Made by a program: the position numbers and the translations under genes. A stretch of 32,337 nucleotides of DNA. Origin: Leucobacter sp. 7(1). GTDB lineage: Bacteria > Actinomycetota > Actinomycetes > Actinomycetales > Microbacteriaceae. The stretch covers positions 1 through 32,337 of the forward strand of contig NZ_FUID01000049.1 of NCBI RefSeq assembly GCF_900163635.1, in the 5' to 3' direction. Below the pieces are notes generated by a model, which was given only the letters and a program-made list of their open reading frames with translations, had not been told where the DNA came from and searched no databases. Of this stretch, positions 1-7,648 are shown piece by piece; the stretch's first letter is position 1, and every line of letters begins with the position of its first letter.

Positions 1-1
1 G

Positions 2-139
2 TTGCTGCTCGTCGTCGTCGACATCGCCGCCCGGCTCCTCCTGGCGCCGACGGAGCTGCCCGTCGGTCTACTGACTGCAGCGGTAGGCGCACCCTTCTTC
101 CTCTGGCTGATGCGCAGATCAGGACGGGTGGAAACATGA
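2..139 (+). CDS. FecCD-type ABC importer permease, C-terminal end (partial)
   Basis: Only the last 45 codons are in the window; the gene starts upstream of it. The reading frame ends with a hydrophobic stretch, then [18 protein letters not shown] and a short basic tail. This is the typical C-terminal signature of BtuC/FhuB/FecD permeases for siderophores, heme or cobalamin. The TGA overlaps the ATG of the ATPase gene by 4 bp (ATGA), so the two are translationally coupled. The substrate cannot be read from this fragment. The isonitrile hydratase two genes downstream suggests a metal-isonitrile complex, which is inference. Confidence 0.85.
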   Translation: MLLVVVDIAARLLLAPTELPVGLLTAAVGAPFFLWLMRRSGRVET

Positions 140-933
140 ACCCCGAAACCAGCGCCGCCACGGTGCCGTTGCATGTCGAGGCGGTGAGTGTCGACATCGC
201 CGGGCACCGCATTCTCCGCGAAGCATCGCTCAGCGCGGACGGTGATGTGCTCGGGCTGGTCGGCCCGAACGGCAGCGGAAAGTCCACGCTTCTGCGCACC
301 GTCTACCGAATGCTGCACCCCGCATCCGGACGCGTAACCGCTGGAGGCCGTGACGTCTGGGGCATTCCGGCGCGCGAGGCCGCACGGATCACCGCGGCCC
401 TGGTGCAGGACGCGCCCAGCGATCTCGAACTGACCGTTGCAGAGTGCGTCGCCACGGGCCGCGTACCGCACGGGCGTCTGCTCAGCGCAGACACCGTAGC
501 CGATCGTGCGGCGGTACAGAACGCGATGAAGGCTGTCGGAGTCGAGGCCTACGCGGACCGTGGTGTCGCTACGCTCTCCGGTGGAGAACGTCAGCGTGTC
601 CAGCTCGCGCGCGCGCTCGCCCAAGAGCCGAGCATCCTCGTGCTCGATGAGCCAACGAATCACCTCGACGTCCAACACCAGCTCGAACTGCTCTCACTCG
701 TCCGCAGGCTCCGGCGCACCACGCTGGTGACCCTGCATGACCTCAACTTGGCCGCCGCATACTGCGACCGAATCGTGGTCATCGAGCACGGAGCGGTCAT
801 CGCCGCCGGCACTCCAGAGAACGTCTTTACTTCAACACTCTTGCTCGAGGTTTTCGGCGTGCACGCCGCAGTCCTCAGCAACCCACTGACCGGTCGGCTG
901 CAACTGGCCTTCACCGAAAGGAACAACCTGTGA
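136..933 (+). CDS. FecE/FhuC-type ABC transporter ATP-binding protein
   Basis: This 265-residue cytoplasmic ATPase powers a metallophore-class importer. It shows Walker [10 protein letters not shown] (43-51), the signature LSGGE (147-151), Walker B LVLDEP (168-173) followed by TNHLD, and the H-loop His201. The THLDV-like region after Walker B and the overall length are normal for FecE/FhuC/BtuD proteins. It overlaps the permease upstream and the DJ-1-type gene downstream by 4 bp each, so importer and hydrolase are one operon. The substrate-binding protein is not in the window. The family usually carries iron siderophores, heme or B12. Because of the neighbours I suspect an isonitrile-metal complex, but the sequence does not prove it. 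Confidence 0.93.
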   Translation: MNPETSAATVPLHVEAVSVDIAGHRILREASLSADGDVLGLVGPNGSGKSTLLRTVYRMLHPASGRVTAGGRDVWGIPAREAARITAALVQDAPSDLELTVAECVATGRVPHGRLLSADTVADRAAVQNAMKAVGVEAYADRGVATLSGGERQRVQLARALAQEPSILVLDEPTNHLDVQHQLELLSLVRRLRRTTLVTLHDLNLAAAYCDRIVVIEHGAVIAAGTPENVFTSTLLLEVFGVHAAVLSNPLTGRLQLAFTERNNL

Positions 934-1763
934 CCACTCACGATGCTCAATATGAGGCCACCGAAGCACACCTCCGCGAGATGCGAGACGCGTTATCTGG
1001 CGCCGCGGACGGCACGAACCGTGACCCTGAGGCGCAAGCGGCCTGGGATCGCTCCGTTGCAGCTCATCATGCTCTCGCCGCGCTGCCGGGCGTGACCACC
1101 GATGCGAGCGAGGACATCGTCATCGTTCTCCACCCCGATTTCGACACTCTCGACGTGCTCGGCCCGCACTACTTCCTCTCATCGATGATGGGTGCGAACA
1201 TCCACTTCGCCACCACCGGTGAACTCGACAAACCGGTCCGCAGCGCAAGCGGCATCCCCCTGCAACCCACCACCACCCTCGCTGACGCGCCCGAGGCGGC
1301 GACCGTGCTGCTTGTTCCGGGAGGCGACACCAGCGTGCTCCTCAAAGACCAGACGGCTATCAGCAGGATCCGCGAGCTCGCAGCACGCGCAGATCTGGTG
1401 ACGAGCGTGTGTACGGGCGCGATCGCGCTCGGAGCAGCGGGGCTCCTCGAAGGACGACGCGCAACCTCACACTGGTCTGTGCGACATCTGCTCCCCGAGT
1501 ACGGGGCCACGGCCGTGGATGAGCGCGTCGTCGCCGATGGCAACGTCCTCACCGCCGCGGGAGTCACCGCGGGCATGGACCTCGCGCTCACCATCGTCGG
1601 GCGCCTTCGTGGGGCACAGTACGCCCGATTCCTCGAACTCGGAGCCGAGTACGCCCCCAAGCCGCCCCACGGCGCCGGAACACCGCAGACCGCGGACCCC
1701 GACCTCACCGCGCTCGCACGCGACTTCTTCGCCCCGGTCGAGCATTCACTGCGACGCCGTTAG
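930..1763 (+). CDS. inhA: Isonitrile hydratase-like DJ-1/PfpI family protein
   Basis: Residues 62-265 closely resemble, from memory, Pseudomonas isonitrile hydratase InhA, which adds water to R-NC to give an N-substituted formamide. Visible signatures are the N-terminal FDTLDVLGP with Asp75 (equivalent to the catalytic Asp of InhA), the elbow VTSVCTGA with Cys161 and Thr162, the RATSHW motif, and EYAPKPPHGAG near the C-terminus. About 60 extra N-terminal residues, charged and alpha-helical in character, are not found in InhA. The GTG start overlaps the ATPase stop by 4 bp (GTGA), coupling the enzyme to a FecCD/FecE importer. With isonitrile biosynthesis encoded nearby, a role in releasing metal from imported isonitrile ligand, or in self-protection, is a strong inference. 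Other DJ-1 activities such as chaperone, glyoxalase or protease are possible alternatives. Confidence 0.85.
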   Translation: MTTHDAQYEATEAHLREMRDALSGAADGTNRDPEAQAAWDRSVAAHHALAALPGVTTDASEDIVIVLHPDFDTLDVLGPHYFLSSMMGANIHFATTGELDKPVRSASGIPLQPTTTLADAPEAATVLLVPGGDTSVLLKDQTAISRIRELAARADLVTSVCTGAIALGAAGLLEGRRATSHWSVRHLLPEYGATAVDERVVADGNVLTAAGVTAGMDLALTIVGRLRGAQYARFLELGAEYAPKPPHGAGTPQTADPDLTALARDFFAPVEHSLRRR

Positions 1764-1841
1764 GTCTTGCTGGACGACACCATCGCGCGAATCTCGCGTG
1801 GACCCAGCTGCCTCTTCGAAGTGACGACCACGCAGCAAGAC
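1764..1841. repeat. Inverted repeat between convergent genes, possible terminator region
   Basis: A 9-bp perfect inverted repeat (GTCTTGCTG at 1764-1772, CAGCAAGAC at 1833-1841) brackets the 83-bp gap between the two convergent genes. Inside it a short hairpin CGCGA-ATC-TCGCG sits at 1786-1798. There is no U-tract, so a classical intrinsic terminator is not evident. The arrangement could still form a bidirectional RNA structure at the two 3' ends. Confidence 0.35.
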
Positions 1842-1846
1842 GCCGG

Positions 1847-2821
1847 TCACGCTCCCGAAGTGGGTTGTGCATGATGGTTAGCGCGTCGCTTGATGAACGT
1901 CCAGACCGCCCCGGCCCCGAGAACAACGATGGCGAGGGTGACTAGCGCCAGCAGCGGGATAGCTGGGGTGGTATCGCCGACGAAGCGTTGTTCCCATCCT
2001 CCCGCGGGATCCTGTCCCGTGGTCTCCCAACCGCCTGCGACGAAACGCAGTGACGGCGCTGCTACGCCGATGACTTGTACCGCGTCGCGGGAGCTCCCAG
2101 AAAGGGTGTCGCCAGGGAGAACCACCAGGTCTTCGAGAACTGCCGCCTGAGACGAGTGCGAGAACAGGGTTGTGACGTCGATCTCGAGCGCGCCAGTCAC
2201 GACAGTGGTACCGGTATTGCGAAGCTCGTAGCGTGATTCGCTACGTATTGGCGTCAATGGCCAGGTGCTCACTCCGTCGAGTGACAACGTGGTGGTGGCC
2301 TCGAGCTGTGTGTTTCGGTCGTCGCCTGGGATTCGGAGCAACAGTGGAAGGTGGAGGGTCCTGCCGCTGATGTCGTCGGTAACGACAAGACCAAGCGGAT
2401 AGTCCCCATCGTGGGAGGTGTTGGGTACGCTGATCGCCAACGGAATGCTGCCCGATGCGCCCGCTTGCACCTCGACTGGGCCGTCTGCTTCGGCTCTGCT
2501 CACCCAGTTGCTCGGATCGAGACGCGAATCCGCCTCGCGGTACTCGAGCATGCCCTGCGGAGCGGATACTGCGATGGAACTGATCGATAAAGAGATCACG
2601 TTTGCGGAGGTGTTCTCAACCTCGACGGTGATGGTGTCGCGTACGCCGGAGAATGTTTCTACCGCGACGAATGGACCGAGCGTTGCCTCGCTCTCGACGA
2701 TCTGCACCGACCACGGCCCCGAGTTCTGCTGAGTCTGTGTAGAAGGACTCGTCGCCTGATCAGGGGTGCCCGTCCCGAGCAGCGCGAGCGCTACTGCGGC
2801 TATGACAAGGCGCATTCGCAT
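1847..2821 (-). CDS. Secreted, membrane-anchored DUF916-like protein
   Basis: This 324-residue protein has a signal peptide (first ~23 residues, basic then hydrophobic), an extracellular part of beta-rich Ig-like character, one C-terminal membrane helix (about 285-310) and a basic cytoplasmic tail. The motif of conserved strands (TITVEVENTS, then SIPLAISVP with DYPLGLVV) resembles the DUF916/WxL-interacting type of surface protein; this assignment is by eye. The ATG lies 2 nt after the acyl-AMP ligase stop, and AGGTGA inside the ligase end serves as ribosome binding site. It is therefore the last gene of the KASIII operon. A surface role in holding or receiving the isonitrile product is conceivable but unproven. 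No Cys or metal-binding cluster is visible. Confidence 0.7.
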   Translation of the reverse strand: MRMRLVIAAVALALLGTGTPDQATSPSTQTQQNSGPWSVQIVESEATLGPFVAVETFSGVRDTITVEVENTSANVISLSISSIAVSAPQGMLEYREADSRLDPSNWVSRAEADGPVEVQAGASGSIPLAISVPNTSHDGDYPLGLVVTDDISGRTLHLPLLLRIPGDDRNTQLEATTTLSLDGVSTWPLTPIRSESRYELRNTGTTVVTGALEIDVTTLFSHSSQAAVLEDLVVLPGDTLSGSSRDAVQVIGVAAPSLRFVAGGWETTGQDPAGGWEQRFVGDTTPAIPLLALVTLAIVVLGAGAVWTFIKRRANHHAQPTSGA

Positions 2822-2823
2822 GC

Positions 2824-4356
2824 TTAGTTCACCTGCCGGTCACGGTCCCGCCAGTGCTGTTCGCGCAGCGTGCGGCGCAGGATCTTCCCGCTCGGGTTTC
2901 GTGGAATCTTGTCAACGAAGAGATACTGGGTCGGTCGTTTGAACGCAGCAAGCCGGTCCCGCAGGAATAGTGCCAGCTCCCGACTCGTGGGTATCGTTTC
3001 GTGGGGAACGATGTAGGCGAGTACGGCTTCCCCTGAAGCATCATCCGGTACACCGATGACGGCGACATCGTTCACCGCTGGGTGTCCGGCAAGTGCGTTT
3101 TCGACTTCTGCGGGGAAGACGTTTTCGCCCGCGACGAGGATCATGTCTTTGACGCGGTCTTCGATGAACAGGTATCCCTCGGCATCCAGTCGGCCGGCAT
3201 CTCCGGTACGAATCCACCCGTCGATGAGAGTGTCGGCGGTCGCTTCGGGAAGGTTCCAGTATTCGAGCATCGCTGCGGGGGTGCGCAGCCACACTTCCCC
3301 GACTTCTCCTTGAGGCACCGGGGTGCCATCCTCGTCGGTGATGCGCACTTCTACTCCGGGGTAGGGGCGACCTGCTGCTCGTAGCCTCGTGGAATCCGGG
3401 CCGTGCTGGTCGGGCGGGAGACAGATCGCGGTGTTGCCGGTTTCGGTGAGGCCGTAGATCTGCGCGAAGTCCGCGCCGAAATCGCGGGCAGCGCGGCGGA
3501 GCAGCGATTCGGTGATGGGGGCACCACCATAGATGATCTTGCGGAGCGTCGTGAAGTCGCTGAGACTCCCAGGTGCGTCGAGGATCTGTCGCAGCATCGC
3601 GGGCACGACGATCGCGGTGGTGATGCCCAGGGAACGGATGGCGGTGCGCGCGGCCACTGCGTCGAACTCCGGCATGCTGAAAACCGTCGCCCCAGCATGG
3701 AACGCTTGAGTGGCGTACCAGAGCCCCCCAACGTGAAATCCGGGAATCCCGATCATCGCGACATCGCCATCACGCCAATCGATCCAGTCGAGGTTCGCGT
3801 TGCCCAGTGCGTCGCGGATTGCAGTGAAGCTGCGCTGCCCGAGCACGACGCCTTTAGGGAGGCCAGTGGTACCGCTGGTGTAGAGCTGCGCGATCGGCGT
3901 ATCCGGATGCCCCTCGAACGGCGCGGCATCGGATCCAGAGTCTCTCCAGGCAGTGAAGCTCGGGAGATCTGTGATGATCTCGGTGCGGCCGGTTAGCCCT
4001 GCGAGGGAGTGGTCATGGTCGATGAACACGAGTGCTGCGTCTGCGTCGTCCACAATATGTTCCACTTCTACGGCAGACAGGGCGGGGTTGATGGGGACGA
4101 GCACTGCCCCGGTGGCGGAGGCGGCGAAGAGGAGTTCCCAGTAGCTCGGGGTCTCGCGCCCGAGGCAGGCGATGCGGTCGCCGGGACGAATACCTGCGGA
4201 GCGGAGCGCGCCGGCGAGGCGTGTGCTGCGCTGGTGGAGCTCCCCGTAGCTGACGGTGGCGCCTGTCGGGGTGAGGATCGCCGCATGCTCAGGAGTATGC
4301 CGCGCGTGGAACGCGATCGTATGGTTGAGGGTGGTGAGATTGGGGTGGAAAATCAC
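2824..4356 (-). CDS. Acyl-AMP ligase (ScoC/FadD10-like candidate)
   Basis: This 510-residue ANL-superfamily enzyme activates a carboxylic acid as acyl-AMP and loads it onto CoA or a carrier protein. Motifs: A3 YTSGTTGLPKG (159-169), GLTETG (302-307), RTGDAGRLDAEGY (383-395) and the A10 lysine in NPSGK (Lys491). The GTG start at 4356 overlaps the PCP-TE stop by 4 bp and has AAGGA 6 nt upstream; an upstream in-frame extension reads through the previous gene and was rejected. In isonitrile lipopeptide clusters the ligase (ScoC, Rv0099/FadD10) loads the chain onto the free ACP. The directly adjoining carrier protein supports that role. Chain preference cannot be read here, and it might also be an ordinary fatty acyl-CoA ligase recruited to the cluster. 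Confidence 0.88.
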   Translation of the reverse strand: MIFHPNLTTLNHTIAFHARHTPEHAAILTPTGATVSYGELHQRSTRLAGALRSAGIRPGDRIACLGRETPSYWELLFAASATGAVLVPINPALSAVEVEHIVDDADAALVFIDHDHSLAGLTGRTEIITDLPSFTAWRDSGSDAAPFEGHPDTPIAQLYTSGTTGLPKGVVLGQRSFTAIRDALGNANLDWIDWRDGDVAMIGIPGFHVGGLWYATQAFHAGATVFSMPEFDAVAARTAIRSLGITTAIVVPAMLRQILDAPGSLSDFTTLRKIIYGGAPITESLLRRAARDFGADFAQIYGLTETGNTAICLPPDQHGPDSTRLRAAGRPYPGVEVRITDEDGTPVPQGEVGEVWLRTPAAMLEYWNLPEATADTLIDGWIRTGDAGRLDAEGYLFIEDRVKDMILVAGENVFPAEVENALAGHPAVNDVAVIGVPDDASGEAVLAYIVPHETIPTSRELALFLRDRLAAFKRPTQYLFVDKIPRNPSGKILRRTLREQHWRDRDRQVN

Positions 4357-5366
4357 GGCATGTCCTTGTCTAGCGACGGTTGTGCGGGAGCGAGCGCGGA
4401 CCATATCTGCGCCAATGCGGCGGGGTCGCTGAGCACGCTCAAATGGGTGCCCGAGATGCGCTGCACTTGCTCCGGAATCGCGAGTCCGCCTGTCCATCGT
4501 TCGGCCTGTTCGGCGTTCTCATCGGATACGAGGACCCTTGCGTATGGTGGGAGCGGTGCGGGTTGGTGACGGTTTTGGACACGGATGCCCTGTTCCCAGA
4601 ATGTTGCCTGCTGGACTGGAGGTGAGTAGCGGACAACTCCGGCAGTGGCGACGCGGAGGTGGGTGCGCAGTCGCTGGCTCAGCGGTGGTGGCGAAGCACT
4701 GCCGCTTGCTTGGCGGTAGTCAGCCACGGAGGCGGCGTCGATGCCTTTCAACACGGTATCGAGGAGCAGCAGTCGCTCAACCGTTTTCCCTTGCTCAGTC
4801 AAGAGCTGTGCGACGCCCGTGGCGATATGGCCACCGAATGAATGGCCAAGAAGCGTGTAAGGCCCCTCGTGCTGTTCGCGTAGCAGGGACTTGAGATGGC
4901 GACGTGCATGCGCGCGAACAGTCCAGGAGGGAACCGCTCTCGATTCGAGACCGTGCGCCTGGTAGGCGATGACGGAGCAGTCCGGGTCAGCCATGGACGC
5001 GAGGCCGAGGAAGCTCACGCTTCCCGCTCCCGCACCCGCGAAGCAGTGCACCGTGGAAGTCGCTGATTCGGGGTTCGTCAGCCTCCGATGCGCGGGCGTG
5101 TGACGGGTGAAACGGATTCGCTGTGCGGTTTCGATGCGTGCGCCGATCTCGGCGAGTGTAGGCTTGCCGACGAGGATCTCCGCCCCGAGATCGACCGCCA
5201 GACGGCGGCGCAGGAGCACCAGTACCTTCTCCGCAGCAAGCGAAGTCCCGCCGAGCTCCGCAAAGCGATCATGTCTGCTGATCGGTTCAATTCCTAGCAC
5301 CGTGCCCCACGCATCGGCGAGCACTTCTTCAAGCGGCGTGGCCGCAAGGACGATTTCCTCGGTCAT
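4353..5366 (-). CDS. Free-standing carrier protein-thioesterase didomain (PCP-TE)
   Basis: Residues ~10-80 form a carrier domain with the phosphopantetheine site LGGTSL (Ser42). Residues ~105-330 form a type I/II NRPS-style alpha/beta-hydrolase thioesterase with GHSFGG (Ser176), Asp203 in LLLLD and His308 in SGTH. It looks like the last two domains of an NRPS cut loose, with no condensation or adenylation domain. It overlaps KASIII upstream and the ligase downstream by 4 bp each. By analogy to ScoB in isonitrile lipopeptide pathways, the carrier would hold the acyl chain, while the thioesterase would release or transfer it. The PPTase at 20174-20806 could activate Ser42. Fusion of PCP to TE without C-A domains is unusual. 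Confidence 0.88.
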   Translation of the reverse strand: MTEEIVLAATPLEEVLADAWGTVLGIEPISRHDRFAELGGTSLAAEKVLVLLRRRLAVDLGAEILVGKPTLAEIGARIETAQRIRFTRHTPAHRRLTNPESATSTVHCFAGAGAGSVSFLGLASMADPDCSVIAYQAHGLESRAVPSWTVRAHARRHLKSLLREQHEGPYTLLGHSFGGHIATGVAQLLTEQGKTVERLLLLDTVLKGIDAASVADYRQASGSASPPPLSQRLRTHLRVATAGVVRYSPPVQQATFWEQGIRVQNRHQPAPLPPYARVLVSDENAEQAERWTGGLAIPEQVQRISGTHLSVLSDPAALAQIWSALAPAQPSLDKDMP

Positions 5367-6331
5367 GAACGGCCCCTCCTGTTGAGGATCACGACTTGTC
5401 CCGAGTAGGAAAACCCGCCACCGAACCCGAGCAACAAGACTGGCCCGTCCCCAATCGCTCCTCGCGCGAGCATACGAGATAACGCGACAGGAATCGTCGC
5501 TGCAGAAGAGTTGCCCAACTCGGAGACCTCTTGCGCAGTCACCTCAAGAGGAATCGAGAGCTGGCTTGCGAGAGCAGTGATGATGCGCAAGTTCGCCTGG
5601 TGCGGAATGAACCCGGCAAGGTCTGCGGCCGTAATGCCGGCCTGTTCGAGTGCATCACGAGCAACATGCTGGGCACGGGTGATCGCCCAGCGAAACACCG
5701 TTTGTCCTTGCTGCCGAAAGAGGTGATCCGGTGCAGCGATCGTGATGGCCTGCACAAGATCAGGGTCTGACCCCCACGCCACCGGACCAACACCGGGACG
5801 CTCAGAGGCAGAAAGCACTACGGCCCCGGCCCCGTCAGCCATCAGCACCGCAGTGCTGCGATCCTGCCAGTCGAGAACCTCGCTCATCGCATCCGCACCT
5901 ACGACCAGTGCGTGCTCTGCTGCGCCGCATCTGATCGCATGGTCGGCGATTGCGAGCGCTTGCGAGAACCCGGCGCATGCCGCATTCACGTCGAACACCG
6001 CAGGGGCCGCCGTTCCAAGCCGCGCCCCCAGTTGCGCAGCGAACGACGGGCAGCGGTCCAGAGCGGTCATTGTCGCGACCACAACCAGGTTCACATCAGA
6101 AGCCGGGACGCCAGCATCTTCAAGTGCATCTTCAGCTGCACGGGTTGCGAGATCGAGGAGCGATTCGTCGGCGAGGATGCGGCGCTCGCGTATCCCTGTT
6201 CGCGTCACGATCCAGGAGTCATCGGTGTCGAGGAATGCCTCCAGCTCAGAGTTTGGCATCCTGCGGGATGGCAGCGCGTGCCCGGTGCCGCTTATCGCGG
6301 ATCCTGGGCGCACGGGGGGAACAGACAACAC
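5363..6331 (-). CDS. 3-oxoacyl-ACP synthase III-like enzyme (KASIII/FabH family)
   Basis: This 322-residue enzyme has a complete FabH-type active site: Cys119 in DVNAACAGF, His244 in FIPHQAN and Asn274 in LGNSSAA. It also has the N-terminal DDSWIVTRTGI motif (Trp40) and the C-terminal GFGGGFSYSG loop. Such enzymes condense a starter thioester with malonyl-ACP; some cluster-borne relatives instead transfer acyl groups to oxygen or sugar. The GTG start has no Shine-Dalgarno and lies exactly 6 nt after a TAGAGT hexamer that overlaps the operator at 6341-6353, so a leaderless mRNA is likely. It heads the operon KASIII / PCP-TE / ligase / DUF916-like. No ketoreductase or dehydratase accompanies it, so it is probably not a complete chain-building system. 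Confidence 0.92.
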   Translation of the reverse strand: MLSVPPVRPGSAISGTGHALPSRRMPNSELEAFLDTDDSWIVTRTGIRERRILADESLLDLATRAAEDALEDAGVPASDVNLVVVATMTALDRCPSFAAQLGARLGTAAPAVFDVNAACAGFSQALAIADHAIRCGAAEHALVVGADAMSEVLDWQDRSTAVLMADGAGAVVLSASERPGVGPVAWGSDPDLVQAITIAAPDHLFRQQGQTVFRWAITRAQHVARDALEQAGITAADLAGFIPHQANLRIITALASQLSIPLEVTAQEVSELGNSSAATIPVALSRMLARGAIGDGPVLLLGFGGGFSYSGQVVILNRRGRS

Positions 6332-6337
6332 AGAATA

Positions 6338-6356
6338 ACTCTACAACAGGTAGTAT
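6338..6356. promoter_or_regulatory. Operator 1, shared by divergent KASIII and flippase promoters
   Basis: The core CTAC-AACAG-GTAG lies at 6341-6353. On the minus strand TAGAGT (6343-6338) is 6 nt from the KASIII GTG. On the plus strand TAGTAT (6351-6356) is 8 nt from the flippase GTG. Both -10-like elements overlap the same palindrome, so one bound regulator could shut off both operons. The same core recurs five more times in the window, always in a promoter region. Confidence 0.75.
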
Positions 6357-6364
6357 CTACGAGT

Positions 6365-7648
6365 GTGTCCCGTTCCATCCCCCGTACCCTCGGTCGAAGA
6401 GGAACGGGCGACTCCCGTCGGGTAGCGTCAGATTCGATCTTCCTCGTGGGCGGGAGCGCGGGAACGGCGGTTCTGGGGCTCGTCTTCTGGATTGCGGCCA
6501 CAACGCTCTACTCGGTTGCAGATGTGGGCCGAGCAACGACAGCAGTGAATACAGGAACTGTGCTCGCATCGATCGCGAACCTCAGTATGGGGCCGCTCTT
6601 GGAAAGATTCCTGCCAGCTGCTGGGAGATTGCGCGGACGCGCGGTCGCTTTCGCATTGGCCGGTTCCGCAATGTTTGCGCTGTTGCTCGGCGGCGGTTAC
6701 GCGTGGTGGATGCCGGGCACGTCATTGTTTGCATCGGCGTGGGAACGAGTGGGCTTCACGATTGCCGTCGTGGTGTTGGCTGCCTTCGCACTCTTGGATT
6801 CCGTGCTGATCGGCATACATCGCGCCCGGTGGGTGGCACTGAAAAACGTGGGGCACGCGGTCGCTAAGCTCGGCGCGATCGTGCTGCTTGCCGGTGTGGG
6901 TGGGGGGATGTCGCTGGTCGGATCGTGGATCGTGACCGCCGTGGCTGCGGTGGGTGTGGTGGAGCTGGGATTACGGCTCACCCGTTCTCGCTGGAACGGT
7001 GCAGGTATTGATCCGGCTCTTCCGAGGCGGCCTGAGCTCGTTCAGTTTGGTGCGGTGTCCTTGGGATGGATGCTCGCGCAGGCGCTTCCTGGTATCGCGA
7101 TCCCCACTATCGTCATCACGGTCGCGGGCGTTGAGGACGCGGCTTATTACAACATTGCATGGACCATTGTCGCGGCCTCGCTCATGATGACGAGCCTGGT
7201 TACCGGGCCCTTTGTTGCTGCGGCATCGAAGCCCGGTGCGGATGTTGGGGCGCTTGTGTGCTCCTTCGCGCTGGTGTTGTGTGGTGTCAGCCTGGCTCGC
7301 GGAATCGGGGTCGGAGCGGTCGGCCCGGTTGCGCTGCACTTGTACGGCAGTGAATATGCTGAGCACGGGAGCGAACTGCTGATACTGATGGGGATTGCGC
7401 ACGCGGTGTCAGGGGTCGCGATGCTCTACGGTGGGCTCGCCCGTGTCGCCCGACGCATCGCATATCCGATGGTCGTTCAGCTTGTGGCGTCGCTCGTTGT
7501 CGTCGCACTGGTCGCTCTGTGGATCAAGCAACTCGGTATCGTGGCGGTCGGGTGGGCGTTTCTCACACATGACATTCTGATTCTCATCGCTGCTATTCCA
7601 CCGCTTTGGATCTTGCTGCGTCGTCTGCGCACGGATGGGTCCCTGTGA
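6365..7648 (+). CDS. Polysaccharide or lipid-linked glycan flippase (Wzx-like, MATE/MVF fold)
   Basis: This 427-residue protein is almost entirely membrane helices, with the character of Wzx/RfbX flippases (opening helix IFLVGGSAGTAVLGLVFWI, later MGPLLERFLP). Such proteins move lipid-linked oligosaccharides across the membrane. The open frame extends upstream through the KASIII gene, but the protein-like part begins at the GTG at 6365, just behind the operator; no Shine-Dalgarno is seen, so it may be leaderless. It is the first gene of a three-gene operon (TGATG overlap with the GT4). Linkage to the isonitrile operon through a shared operator suggests it exports a glycosylated intermediate, which is inference. 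Confidence 0.82.
   Translation: MSRSIPRTLGRRGTGDSRRVASDSIFLVGGSAGTAVLGLVFWIAATTLYSVADVGRATTAVNTGTVLASIANLSMGPLLERFLPAAGRLRGRAVAFALAGSAMFALLLGGGYAWWMPGTSLFASAWERVGFTIAVVVLAAFALLDSVLIGIHRARWVALKNVGHAVAKLGAIVLLAGVGGGMSLVGSWIVTAVAAVGVVELGLRLTRSRWNGAGIDPALPRRPELVQFGAVSLGWMLAQALPGIAIPTIVITVAGVEDAAYYNIAWTIVAASLMMTSLVTGPFVAAASKPGADVGALVCSFALVLCGVSLARGIGVGAVGPVALHLYGSEYAEHGSELLILMGIAHAVSGVAMLYGGLARVARRIAYPMVVQLVASLVVVALVALWIKQLGIVAVGWAFLTHDILILIAAIPPLWILLRRLRTDGSL

Noticed and set aside
5912-6364. Long open frame upstream of the flippase
   Set aside because: It is antisense to the KASIII gene, has non-protein-like Arg/His-rich composition, and the membrane protein sequence begins only at 6365.
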